From NCBI GenBank assembly GCA_035222895.1, contig JAVYIG010002511.1:1-64000 (forward strand): a stretch of 64,000 nt of DNA. Direction: 5' to 3'. Below, piece by piece: positions 50,301 through 56,679 of the stretch (its first letter is position 1; each line of letters begins with the position of its first letter). Source of the stretch: Strongylocentrotus droebachiensis (Eukaryota > Echinodermata > Echinoidea > Camarodonta > Strongylocentrotidae). The position numbers and the translations under genes are program-made. The notes below the pieces were generated by a model that did no database searches, was not told where the DNA came from, and was given only the letters and a program-made list of their open reading frames with translations.

Positions 50301-52354
50301 CAAAGTGTTCCGTTTCGTGTGGCGGTGGGTGGCATACCCGGTCTGTAATCTGCACGAACGTCATCAAACCTTGCGATGTTGCAGGAAAGCCCAGCGACAG
50401 GAGACCATGCTTCTTAGATCAATGCCCTAGGAGACAGGACTTCTACAACGCTGTGCCAGAGGCTCCTGAAAGCCGCTCCTACGCGGACGAATCTTCGCTA
50501 GACCAATCATCAGCGAGCGTGTCCGCTAGCAGTGACTACCCGGCGAATTTCGGCGAGTGGGAGAAGAAGATTGCCATCCAGAAACACGAATCGGCGGCCA
50601 ATAGCACAAAGCTGCACCCGCCTTTGCCACCTGAAGAAGCGCCTAATAAACCTTACTACGAATTGAACATTACTACACATGAAATTGATGTCATAGAAAA
50701 AGAGCGCAAGGATTCTACAATAAACCAACTTCCTGTTGTGCCAGATTCTCCATATGTAAATTTTATCTTATTCCCATCTGCCCTGAACGACAAGCATCCA
50801 TCGGCTTCAGATACTGCTACTCGTCTGCAACACCAGTCTCAAGAGCCTTCGTTTGGGTGGTCAAAACAACTGTGGCAGCCGGTAGGTCCTCACCTTAATA
50901 GCTTTTTTATTTGTAATTCTAAGAATTTTGACAGAGGCTTTCATGAACATAGACAAGGTGTCAGAGACAAGACTGATGGTAATGCCGCAGAGCATGAAAC
51001 ATGTATTTAAGCCTATTTTTTAGTACAACGTGGATAATATTTGTATAGGAAAGAGAAACTAATATGATGTGAAATGATACCTTAAATGTCGCCAATATAT
51101 GTCGATATATCTAACATTGAATAAAAATCGTTATGTACTACATAAATTGTAAATTTTATTTCGGAAGGGTGGAATGAGTGGCCCATTCCTCACCTTTTCA
51201 CAACTTTGTTGGTCCTATGTCAAGCGTTTTACCAAGTTGAAGGTTAACAAACAGTGTGATAGCTAAATGAGGGGGGGGGGGGGTATGTTTTCTTACTCCC
51301 ACATTCCTCTGATGCCCATCCATCATGTCATTATCATCTCAATTTCTTTCACAGTGCTCTGTTACTTGTGGCGATGGTATCCAACAACGGATAGTGGAGT
51401 GTGTTGATAGAATTACCGGCCAGAGGACACCAGGATGCTCTCAAGAAAATCAACCCGTTTCATTGCAGTCTTGTAACTTAGGCATCTGTCCTCGAGGTAT
51501 TATTGACAATGCATATGACTGTTATATTCATATATCAATTGCTCTGGTTGCTTAATAACACGCATTTATGATTTCTTAGCATGTAAAATAACCTCCACTA
51601 CCACTATCACTACTCTAATCATTGATAACCATATTGTAAGCAAAATAAGAGAAAACGGAGAAACAGCGTTCTCATTGACGGCGCACTCGTCAAACATCGT
51701 CAGCGACCTGCATTCAACCACTCACCAACAAACTAGCTGACCTTGCAGCTTTCTCCTCTACTGCTCCCAAAATCTGGAAAAGGCTCCCACCTCAACTGAA
51801 ATGATCACCAACTTTAGAACAATTCACAGAGTTTGAAGCCATATCTATTCTGAAACCATTGTCCCGTTGCACAAAACTTACCATCGATGGTAATTTTGCC
51901 ATTAATGGAAACTACCATGGAAACCTTGATTTTGATTGGCTGTTGAGTCCCGTTACGATGGTAGTTGCCATTGATGGCAAAGTTACCATCAATGGTAAGT
52001 TTTATGCAACGGGGCCCATATGCATTCATTGAACCCACACTGTCACTGCTTGGTAATTTAAATATATTTTTTACTCGAACGCTGACCCAGGGATGGCATA
52101 TCTTGACGCCTTGTTTCCAGTGATAAAAAAGCGAAATAATAAATCTCATCTATTACTCTGGCTATTAATTAAATGTTTTGTGCATAAGGGTTTGTGGATA
52201 GTACAATTTTAATATATATATTTTTTATTTTCTTTTGACAGTTTGCAGGAATACTCTCAGCACCACCATGTGTTTGATGATCGTCCAATCAGGAAGCTGC
52301 TCTCAAACACACTTTCGTGACAGATGCTGCAGAACTTGCGCCGAAGTCAGATAG
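27979..52354 (+). CDS. ADAMTS metalloprotease, 22 coding exons, 1,205 aa (ADAMTS16/18-like)
   Basis: A secreted zinc protease of the extracellular matrix. Coding exons: 27979-28054, 29205-29536, 29986-30151, 34229-34395, 34845-34928, 35410-35534, 36313-36459, 37178-37327, 38234-38378, 39108-39203, 40190-40335, 40779-40842, 43882-43987, 44619-44746, 46341-46461, 47126-47367, 47830-47971, 49120-49243, 49679-49904, 50306-50881, 51355-51496, 52242-52354. All junctions are GT/AG and the phases close to 1,206 codons with stop. Domains: signal peptide (1-18), prodomain to RRVR (206-209), metalloprotease with HEMGHNFGMQHD (361-372) and VMSSR Met-turn, disintegrin-like, TSP1-1 (about 515-566), Cys-rich, spacer, TSP1-2 to TSP1-4, a 130-residue linker, TSP1-5, PLAC. 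The motif [27 protein letters not shown] resembles ADAMTS16/18, but subfamily assignment is inference. Five TSP1 repeats plus PLAC also occurs in ADAMTS6/10/17/19. Confidence 0.93.
28768..29060 (+). repeat. (CT)n microsatellite cluster
   Basis: Several CT/TCTC runs, broken by CCCTCTAAC-type units, lie in ADAMTS intron 1. The end is about 145 bp before exon 2. Confidence 0.9.
29205..29536 (+). CDS. ADAMTS exon 2: prodomain
   Basis: It encodes [19 protein letters not shown]...[23 protein letters not shown]...[23 protein letters not shown], the standard ADAMTS propeptide pattern with its conserved Cys residues. Acceptor GGTTTTAG, donor GTGAGC. Confidence 0.9.
29986..30151 (+). CDS. ADAMTS exon 3: prodomain end
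   Basis: [19 protein letters not shown] is the conserved GLI..-E-DFFIEP element of ADAMTS prodomains, and FCSDTG carries a candidate cysteine-switch Cys. Donor GGTAAGT, phase 1. Confidence 0.9.
30166..30352 (+). repeat. (AAT/GAT)n microsatellite
   Basis: AATAATGATAATAA-type repeats start about 15 bp after the exon 3 donor. Frames of Asn/Asp or Ile on either strand are artefacts. Confidence 0.95.
30395..30480 (-). repeat. SINE tail fragment
   Basis: TATTATTATTACCCTGG followed by CTCCACTCCCTGGGAAG is the inverse of the sequence near 37.37-37.45 kb, so both belong to one SINE family. Confidence 0.5.
31240..33310 (-). mobile_element. non-LTR retrotransposon with open RT frame (5'-truncated)
   Basis: Antisense in ADAMTS intron 3. 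An uninterrupted 543-codon frame (33299-31668) carries the RT domain: [16 protein letters not shown] (motif A), [19 protein letters not shown] (motif B), [10 protein letters not shown] (motif C) and MYLGHFF, plus a C-terminal region. The endonuclease is absent, and a stop lies just upstream in frame. The 3' end has AATAAAGTTCTG and a tail of AATTG repeats at 31240-31262. An L2/CR1-like clade is likely but unproved. An open frame this long suggests a young insertion. Confidence 0.88.
33385..33720 (+). repeat. GAA/GAG polypurine array with a 105-bp higher-order unit
   Basis: Nearly pure purine over 330 bases, in sense orientation in intron 3. A longer unit is repeated: from AAAGTATAAGAAGAAAAGGAG through GAAGAAGATTCGATCCC, then again through AAGATTGGATCCC. 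It abuts the truncated LINE. Confidence 0.9.
33850..34185 (+). repeat. LINE 3'-end-like segment
   Basis: AT-rich sequence ends in GGTGGTGAATAAATTCAATT followed by TTCAATTCAATTT repeats, like the tail of the antisense LINE at 31.25 kb but in the opposite direction. It ends about 40 bp before exon 4. Confidence 0.45.
34229..34395 (+). CDS. ADAMTS exon 4: furin site and protease start
   Basis: GRRVRKS gives an R-x-x-R proprotein convertase site. It is followed by the catalytic-domain opening [19 protein letters not shown] and the segment [12 protein letters not shown]. Acceptor TTCTACAG, donor GTAGCT. Confidence 0.9.
34845..34928 (+). CDS. ADAMTS exon 5: metalloprotease
   Basis: 28 codons, [20 protein letters not shown] then LILLEDQQ, a core strand/helix of the catalytic domain. 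Phase 0 at both ends. Confidence 0.93.
34960..35005 (+). repeat. (GA)n and poly(G) tract
   Basis: It starts about 30 bp after the exon 5 donor. Confidence 0.9.
35081..35275. mobile_element. palindromic MITE, second copy at 61.3 kb
   Basis: CACTATGAACATGACGGACA, ACAGTTCCTCAGGTAGA and TTCACTGCTATTATGTAAAA are mirrored by TTTTACATAATAGCAGTGAA and TGAGGAACTGT. The right outer end is degraded. It lies in ADAMTS intron 5. Confidence 0.75.
35410..35534 (+). CDS. ADAMTS exon 6: metalloprotease
   Basis: It encodes [20 protein letters not shown], then [22 protein letters not shown], matching the SFC.WQ..LN...HD.A.LLTR family pattern. A His/Asp-rich insert (EQHNHHD) is present. Confidence 0.92.
35938..36275 (-). 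mobile_element. non-LTR retrotransposon, C-terminal fragment
   Basis: The minus-strand frame includes [20 protein letters not shown] and [20 protein letters not shown], a common end of endonuclease-RT proteins, with a frame break upstream (KMLRISW in another frame). It is antisense in ADAMTS intron 6 and its 5' side is about 40 bp from exon 7. Confidence 0.75.
36313..36459 (+). CDS. ADAMTS exon 7: zinc-binding helix start
   Basis: It encodes [20 protein letters not shown], the [16 protein letters not shown] segment and AHEMGH, the first half of the HExxHxxGxxHD site. A LINE fragment comes within about 40 bp of its acceptor. Confidence 0.93.
37178..37327 (+). CDS. ADAMTS exon 8: zinc site end and Met-turn
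   Basis: It completes the zinc site with NFGMQHDG and supplies the PYVMSSRV Met-turn and [13 protein letters not shown]. Three diverged copies of its second half lie downstream in intron 8. Confidence 0.93.
37360..37512 (+). repeat. SINE with AGCGCT tail
   Basis: It contains CCCCAGGGAGTGGAG, GACCGGGGTAATAGTATATT, AAAGCGCTTAGAGACATTTT, AAGCGCTATGTAAAAATTAA and an ATT-repeat end. The same tail words recur at 18.38 kb and 48.06 kb. It separates exon 8 from its decayed copies. Confidence 0.65.
37518..37985 (+). pseudogene. decayed tandem copies of ADAMTS exon 8 in intron 8
   Basis: Three segments align to the second half of exon 8 (37247-37320): about 37590-37660, 37765-37840 and 37886-37959. 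The last matches without gaps across 74 bases, sharing TTCCTAGTGGTCTTACA; the first shares GTCTTC-CGGGTTC and AGTGGTCTTACAC. Each copy is preceded by a related AGGCC/GGGATTG block that may come from the first half. None keeps an open frame with the zinc-site His. Confidence 0.65.
38234..38378 (+). CDS. ADAMTS exon 9: disintegrin-like domain, first part
   Basis: It encodes [20 protein letters not shown] then [22 protein letters not shown], the disintegrin-like opening with its Cys residues. Acceptor TTTCTGCAG, donor GTAAGA. Confidence 0.92.
39108..39203 (+). CDS. ADAMTS exon 10: disintegrin-like domain, second part
   Basis: It encodes [20 protein letters not shown] then [12 protein letters not shown], matching the C..LWC...AA.GT.CG..KWC family pattern. 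The acceptor is TAAGTTCAG at 39107. No ATG is at its start, so it is missed in simple ORF scans. Confidence 0.88.
39291..39878. repeat. foldback-like minisatellite element (GGACAACTACCCCC unit)
   Basis: The element starts ATCCGGACAACTACC and ends GGTAGGTGTCCGGAT, inverted termini. The body is blocks of a 14-15-bp unit GGACAACTACCCCC alternating in direct and inverted orientation (GGGGGTAGTTGTCC). It lies in intron 10. A second array of the same unit is at 62.84-63.13 kb. Sea-urchin TU-type foldback elements have inverted repeats made of short tandem repeats and are the nearest known analogy. Confidence 0.75.
40190..40335 (+). CDS. ADAMTS exon 11: end of disintegrin-like domain and TSP1-1
   Basis: [11 protein letters not shown] closes the disintegrin-like domain. 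[20 protein letters not shown] begins the central thrombospondin type 1 repeat with its WxxW and CSxTCG motifs. Confidence 0.93.
40779..40842 (+). CDS. ADAMTS exon 12: TSP1-1 end
   Basis: 21 codons, [20 protein letters not shown], with the conserved GG-YC-GE...C pattern. Acceptor CTCCTGTAG, donor GTACGT. Confidence 0.9.
40946..41429. mobile_element. MITE with TAA target duplication (Harbinger-like)
   Basis: It begins GACCCCGTTCTCACTCACTT and ends with the inverted AAGTGAGTGAGAACGGGGTC. TAA flanks both ends (40943-40945 and 41430-41432), as in PIF/Harbinger insertions. The GC-rich body repeats GAGCGCTC/GAGCGGTC motifs in both orientations. It lies in ADAMTS intron 12 and encodes no protein. 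Confidence 0.75.
41569..41854. mobile_element. palindromic MITE with GTGTTTCACAAAG ends
   Basis: The left end GGGAGTGTTTCACAAAGAAT is followed by AAGTTGGACTGAACTATGGC. These are mirrored at the right end by GCCATAGTTAAGTCCAACTT and CTTTGTGAAACACCCCC. The terminal inverted repeats are about 65 bp. No clear target duplication was identified. Confidence 0.7.
42066..43520 (-). mobile_element. non-LTR retrotransposon, RT region (5'-truncated)
   Basis: Antisense in ADAMTS intron 12. The reverse-transcriptase frame runs at least from about 43520 (GEELKAAGS...[19 protein letters not shown]) to 42175. It has [12 protein letters not shown] (motif A), [11 protein letters not shown] (motif B), FADDIVLIA (motif C) and TYLGGTIS, and the C-terminal [12 protein letters not shown]. 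No stop breaks the RT core. The endonuclease is missing. A 3' tail of AAGTCAAGT repeats is at 42066-42095. The type looks RTE/CR1-like; the clade was not determined. Confidence 0.85.
43882..43987 (+). CDS. ADAMTS exon 13: Cys-rich domain
   Basis: It encodes [20 protein letters not shown] then [15 protein letters not shown], matching the R..QCs.fd family pattern after the central TSP1 repeat. Donor GTGCGT, phase 1. Confidence 0.88.
44619..44746 (+). CDS. ADAMTS exon 14: Cys-rich domain
   Basis: It encodes [14 protein letters not shown] and [22 protein letters not shown], typical of the ADAMTS Cys-rich module. Acceptor TTTTTTTGTAG, donor GTATGA. Confidence 0.92.
44770..45210 (-). mobile_element. 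non-LTR retrotransposon, C-terminal fragment
   Basis: The 138-codon frame includes [31 protein letters not shown] and [20 protein letters not shown], the usual C-terminal end of RTE/CR1-like endonuclease-RT proteins. The RT core is absent. It is antisense in ADAMTS intron 14, about 25 bp after the exon 14 donor. Confidence 0.8.
45250..45430 (+). repeat. degenerate minisatellite (TTCGGAATTACGAACC unit)
   Basis: Several imperfect copies of a near-palindromic unit of about 16 bp appear: TTCGGAAATACGAACC, CTCGGAATTATGAATC, TTCAGAATTTTGAACC, TTGCGGAATTACGAACC. It lies in intron 14, next to the LINE fragment. Confidence 0.55.
46341..46461 (+). CDS. ADAMTS exon 15: Cys-rich end and spacer start
   Basis: It encodes [20 protein letters not shown] then [10 protein letters not shown], the diagnostic GCD...DRCGVC.GDGSSC motif. 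It ends GRG before a non-canonical but GT-starting donor GTTTGT, phase 1. Confidence 0.93.
46905..47060 (+). repeat. tRNA-derived SINE fragment
   Basis: It has a B box GGGTTCGAATCAC, then AAGACATTTATCCAC, CTCTCCACCCAGGTGTAAATAGG and a GTAATGATG-like tail. It ends about 65 bp before exon 16. Confidence 0.6.
47126..47367 (+). CDS. ADAMTS exon 16: spacer domain
   Basis: It encodes [30 protein letters not shown] and [16 protein letters not shown], the all-beta spacer module with its IPAGARNI opening. It ends [10 protein letters not shown] before GTAAGG. Confidence 0.93.
47830..47971 (+). CDS. ADAMTS exon 17: spacer end and TSP1-2 start
   Basis: [20 protein letters not shown] closes the spacer. 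[14 protein letters not shown] begins the second TSP1 repeat. Acceptor TTTTTCCAG, donor GTAAGT, phase 1. Confidence 0.93.
48541..48688. mobile_element. short MITE with CCCTGTTTCATAAAAC ends
   Basis: The left end GGACCCTGTTTCATAAAAC is mirrored by GTTTTAAGAAAACAGGGCCC at the right. The inverted repeats are imperfect. The element lies in ADAMTS intron 17. Confidence 0.5.
49120..49243 (+). CDS. ADAMTS exon 18: TSP1-2 end
   Basis: It encodes [20 protein letters not shown] and [21 protein letters not shown], with the closing Cys spacing of a TSP1 repeat. The acceptor follows a short G run (GGATATCAG). Confidence 0.9.
49679..49904 (+). CDS. ADAMTS exon 19: TSP1-3 and TSP1-4 start
   Basis: [20 protein letters not shown] and later [11 protein letters not shown] form the third TSP1 repeat. 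NWQTGEWSQ opens the fourth. Acceptor GTTTCTACAG, donor GTTAGT. Confidence 0.92.
50306..50881 (+). CDS. ADAMTS exon 20: TSP1-4 end, long linker, TSP1-5 start
   Basis: [20 protein letters not shown] to CFLDQCP closes the fourth repeat. A linker of about 130 residues follows, Ser/Pro/acid-rich without Cys, and then [10 protein letters not shown] opens the fifth repeat. The linker sits where ADAMTS7/12 have their mucin domain. Reading through the donor stays open for 42 more codons to a stop at 51010. Confidence 0.9.
51120..51125 (+). promoter_or_regulatory. possible intronic poly(A) signal
   Basis: AATAAA lies 110 bp after the stop that ends the read-through frame from exon 20. It could serve a short ADAMTS isoform lacking TSP1-5 and PLAC. 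Confidence 0.35.
51355..51496 (+). CDS. ADAMTS exon 21: TSP1-5
   Basis: It encodes [20 protein letters not shown] and later [20 protein letters not shown], a complete TSP1 repeat core. Acceptor TTTCTTTCACAG, donor GTATTA, phase 1. Confidence 0.93.
51859..52017. mobile_element. short MITE with GCCCCGTTGCATAAAA-type ends
   Basis: TTGTCCCGTTGCACAAAACT and TTACCATCGATGGTAA at the left are mirrored by TTACCATCAATGGTAA and AGTTTTATGCAACGGGGCCC at the right. The inner block ATTGATGGCAA also repeats. It lies in ADAMTS intron 21. Confidence 0.65.
52242..52354 (+). CDS. ADAMTS exon 22: PLAC domain and stop
   Basis: It encodes [20 protein letters not shown] and [16 protein letters not shown], the six-Cys PLAC module that ends many ADAMTS proteins. 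The stop TAG is at 52352-52354. Acceptor TCTTTTGACAG. It was missed by ATG-based scans. Confidence 0.92.
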
Positions 52355-52759
52355 CGTTTCCTTTTGCGCATGTAATCTGTTGAACTTTGGACAGTACTGA
52401 ATGCTATATGTCTCCTACCGCTCAACCTAGTTAGATAAAAGCGTCAATATGAAAATGGCGGCTGAGAAATTTGACTCAACAGATCCAAGACCTTTTGCAA
52501 AACATTATTTTCAGTTGTAAATTATTTTTATGTTTAATCCTTACCCGTTCAAACCTTTGATTTGTTTATATATACTGTTCTTGAGAATTGTTTTTTTTTA
52601 AATATTATACTGTTGTTGAGAATTGCGTATTTAATTTGAACTACAATGCCGCTTTACTGATTTCTTGTGTCAAGTGACAGAGATTTCCGCGAGATAATAA
52701 TATACCCCCACCCTCATAAAGCCCACACAAATCACATGCACATACACAAGCACACATAT

Positions 52760-54170
52760 ACTTTTTTTTTCAATAGTTTTTATTTTTTTATTCCAAACAA
52801 TACAAATTAATTTTTAGAAATAAAGTACAGTTGTTTTTCCTTGACATGAATTCAAAACATTTACATTACATAAATTGTACAATTGATGAAAACAAAAATG
52901 AAATCAGTTGTAACATAAAAAAAATAACCCCATCCAACCAAACACACTACTACCCCCCCCCCCCTCCCCATCATGCGACACACACATCACCCGACCACAC
53001 TTCTACCACAAACTGTTCCTAGCCCCCTCAGAATCCCCAAATTGGAGCGACAGACAAACAGAAACAATCTATTTAAAACATTTAAAACAAAATCATTTAA
53101 ACGAGGCTACAATAGCCACAATAGTCCAGAGTAAAAAGTTCATGAAAAGTTTACTTGTTCCCACTTCTGTAAATGTAAGGCCAATTTACCTGCCCTCCCT
53201 GCGATATTCTTTTCTTCTTCCCTAAATTCTAACAGTTGTTTTTTAAACTCCCCCACAGACAATATTACGGACTTTCCCCTGGATCTATATATCCAATATC
53301 TCAATGCAAAAATAATTGTATTAAACATTTTTAATCGTGGGGAGTTACCGGCAACCCTAAATGAATATCTATCCAGTCGATAGACCTTAATTACCTTAGC
53401 TCAGAATTAGCTATTACATTTTGCCATAATATTTGAACATGTACACACTCCCAAAACAAGTGTAAATATGTTCTATCTTTTGCTTACAAAATGAGCACAA
53501 GTTATCTACAACAAAGCCGAATCTGAATAAATGTTCCCTAGTATATATTGCTCCATGAAGCAGTTTATACTGAATTTCTCTTAGTCTGTTAACAAGAGTA
53601 ACTTTTCTAGGCCTACTAAATATCTCCCTTCATACCTTATTTGAAAATCTTAAAATTCCCGTCCATCATGAATCTTCAAGACAAATAAATGTTGTAACTT
53701 CTCTATAAAATATTCATAAACCTTCCTCGATAATATATCTTTGAGGAGCTTCACAGTACTGTTAAATTGCATTAAAAGACCATACTCTTTTACATCCACT
53801 AAACTCCAGTTATCCTTTTTTCCGCTTCTCAAAATAGCTTCCCCAATATTCCATACATCAACAATTTTGTTTCCTTTTAACCCCAAATTTGGAAAATGAG
53901 ATATTGCCCGCATGCCATTTTCAGCAAAAATATCTTGAATTAAAATGATATTGCGTGTAAACAACTCCTCATCAAAAACTTTTTTTTTTTTCAATAAGAA
54001 ATCTTTATTGTTAAAAATAATTGGATTATTCTTTTCTTCAAAATTCCTACAACCTTCTAACTCTTCCCATGCTTTGATCATTTCTAAATAGAACTTAGGT
54101 ACTTTGAAACTGAATAACTTGGAATCATAGTTACACACAAAAAAAAAATCTACCCCCTACCATCTTGAAG
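52760..54170 (-). mobile_element. L1/Tx1-like LINE, C-terminal part with poly(A) tail
   Basis: Antisense, 400 bp past the ADAMTS stop. The minus-strand frame 54138-53650 (FYLEMIKAWEELEG, IWNIGEAILRSGKKDN-like) continues, with breaks, into VNRLREIQYKLLHGAIYTRE and HLFRFGFVVDNLCSFCK, then CSVHVQIFW-like sequence and FNTIIFALRYWIYRSRGK. This order is typical of the C-terminal region of L1/Tx1 LINE proteins. The 3' end has AATAAAAAAATAAAAACTAT and an A run at 52765-52775. The RT core is absent. Confidence 0.7.
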
Positions 54171-54475
54171 CAGAAATCAAAGTATAGCTTCCATCTCATA
54201 GATTTTTCTCCGTACAATAGTCTTTTCACCCACATACACGCACGCCGCAGCCTCCCACACACACGCACCCACACGCTCCCTCACACAGAGACAAATATGT
54301 TTGGATGATAGAAAATCCATACTAATTTACTGTATGATATTGTATGGTCGCATGTTGTTCGTATTGTTTCAGGAGGCATTTGATTGCAATTTATAGACCT
54401 TTGCTTCTTTAGATTTTGCCTCCTCAGTGATTCTTGAGTATAAAGTACACGTGAAGATAAGTTATATATGATTGA

Positions 54476-54481
54476 AATAAA
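54476..54481 (+). promoter_or_regulatory. candidate ADAMTS poly(A) signal
   Basis: AATAAA is followed about 35 bases later by a GT-rich stretch (TTTGTGTTTGTTATTTTG). No good signal lies between the stop and the LINE, so the 3' UTR could run through the antisense LINE to here, about 2.1 kb. Confidence 0.35.
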
Positions 54482-55388
54482 AATGATCTACTGTTTCAAA
54501 AACCTTAAACTTTGTGTTTGTTATTTTGTATAAACAAAATAAATCGTCTATGCTGTTCTTATTGAATGAACAAAGTGGGTTATGTTAATTTATTAAGACG
54601 TTAACCGAACCATTAGGAACGTCATGATCGTAAAATAGAATTCATTTGTGACACCCACATTAACACGCACATCCACCCTCTTACATGTCCGTATTTACAG
54701 GTATATAAATGTAATTGTATATCTTACATAACTTCATTGTTTAGTCTTTCCAACTTTTTAATTGCTGGTGTAAATGAATTTTTAAGATTACATCATTTCA
54801 GACTTGAAGGTAATACAAAGTTTTGGTATGGGGCCATGGATTTGGTTCAAATGAACATATGGGAAGCCTATTTATGCGATCCTACAATATTCAGTGATTG
54901 TTGTCGCGGTTGAAACCTTGTCTAAAGTATACAATTTAAAATATTAATCTTTCTATGTTGTATAGCTCCCTCTCAAGGTCAATATATTAATTAAGCTATG
55001 AAACAATATTTCTTGACTAAAATCGACCGATAAGCTCTTTCCGTTTGGAAATTATATATCACAACTACATATTCTGAGATTTTCATGGTCGCATCTACCA
55101 TTTTACGGCCGTAGCCGCTATTTGAAATTCATCAAAATTTACCAGGAGCACCAGTAAATATTTATATTTAAATTTTCTCGAAAGCAGAAGTGTTTTAGTG
55201 GCTAGATTTCCTAGTGCTTATAATACATCCACAGGGGCATCCACATATATTTAAATTGCAACGAATCACTATCCACCCATGTTTTTAAAAATTTCCCAAA
55301 ACTTTCTATTAACTTTAAAGGGCAACCCAATCTTTGTAAGAAACAAAAGAGCGTAAGTTTGAAATAAATCGGAAAACAATAAAAAGTT

Positions 55389-55764
55389 ATTAAAGGTAAA
55401 GACCAGTTATGGTCATGCGATTGCATTGTGAAAGAAACGTTGTGGAATCGATCAGAAAAGGTTGATCATCTAGCATCTAGCATCTGCGAGGTTCTGGAAT
55501 CATCAAAATGATAAGAAATTTGGCACATTCTTCGTAAAGTTACAAGCACTATACACAGAAAGATGTATATGGGACTACCCTATATCTCTCACAGACCATG
55601 AGAGAAACAAATTTACCAAATATATGAATTAGTAGGCGGTTTCCCGGCAAATTTTTTTTCATCATGTATTAGTCAAAACATATTCTTTCACATGATTGTT
55701 AATGAGAGCTTTCATTTCATTTTTTGAAATTGGGGCGTTTCCAATACTGGTCTTTACCTTTAAT
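55389..55764 (+). mobile_element. MITE with TTAA-compatible ends
   Basis: The left end ATTAAAGGTAAAGACCAGT is a perfect inverted repeat of the right end ACTGGTCTTTACCTTTAAT. If TTAA is the target duplication, the termini are AGGTAAAG, compatible with the piggyBac group. Its body matches 815-1219 in reverse. Confidence 0.8.
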
Positions 55765-55941
55765 GTTTGAAATATGTGATTACTAATTCTTAGTGAATCT
55801 AAAATTAGCAATTCGGTCAGTGGGTTGTTACTTAGCCATGGATAACTCCCCAGTTTGTCATGTACACAAATATATATTTTATCTTCTCCTTGTGCCCTCT
55901 CTTTTGGGGCACTACTCAAATTATGGATATCACATTGTTAA

Positions 55942-56673
55942 CCCTAATAAGGCCGGGGGGGGGGGGGGTCTGATTGCTCGGGAATGCACTGATAGCGCCC
56001 CGCCGCTCGCTGACTTTTTTCTTTCGAGCCTTAGGCATCTTAAAAAAAAAAAAAAAAAATGAAAATCGGACCTACAGTTACAAGGTCACGTGACCTTTTG
56101 TCTTTGCATGTCGCTTATTTTTTTTATTTGTGTACAAAACATATGGAAATGTAATTTTTTCTAAAAATAGATTAAGCATTGGTTATTGGGTCTTGTTTAA
56201 AGTTTAGGTAGTTGTTTTAGGAGTGAAAATAGTTGAATTATAGTAAGAAATGAAATAAAATAACCAAACAATTAAATACATAAGTTAAAAAAAACAATGA
56301 AATACATAAGAAGTTATCAAAACAAGAGATAACATAAGGAATAAGCTGGTCTTTCCAATTTTTTTTGACGTATTTTTTTATTCCAAATGGTCTAATGAAT
56401 ATATGTAGTGTAAAAGAATGCTTTAATATGAATAACATATGATTTATGGGTAAAAAGGTGATTGTATGACCTTATTTGCATAAATTACCATTAATATGCA
56501 AATAAGTGAATTAAAAAAAAGAAGAAATTATCATATTATTCTATACACTTCACTTGACATGCGTGGAAATTTTCGCGGAGATCGGCCGCTTCACGGCCGA
56601 GATCTTAAGGGGGGCCATAATGCCCCCCCCCCCCGGCCGTACTAAGACCTCAAATAGCCCGACCCTTTTAGGG
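55942..56673 (-). mobile_element. complete piggyBac-type MITE, 732 bp
   Basis: It is flanked by TTAA at 55938-55941 and 56674-56677. The ends are CCCTAATAAGGCC and GACCCTTTTAGGG, inverted. It is the only copy of the family with both ends intact. Long G and C runs lie just inside both ends. There is no transposase. Confidence 0.82.
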
Positions 56674-56679
56674 TTAAAG

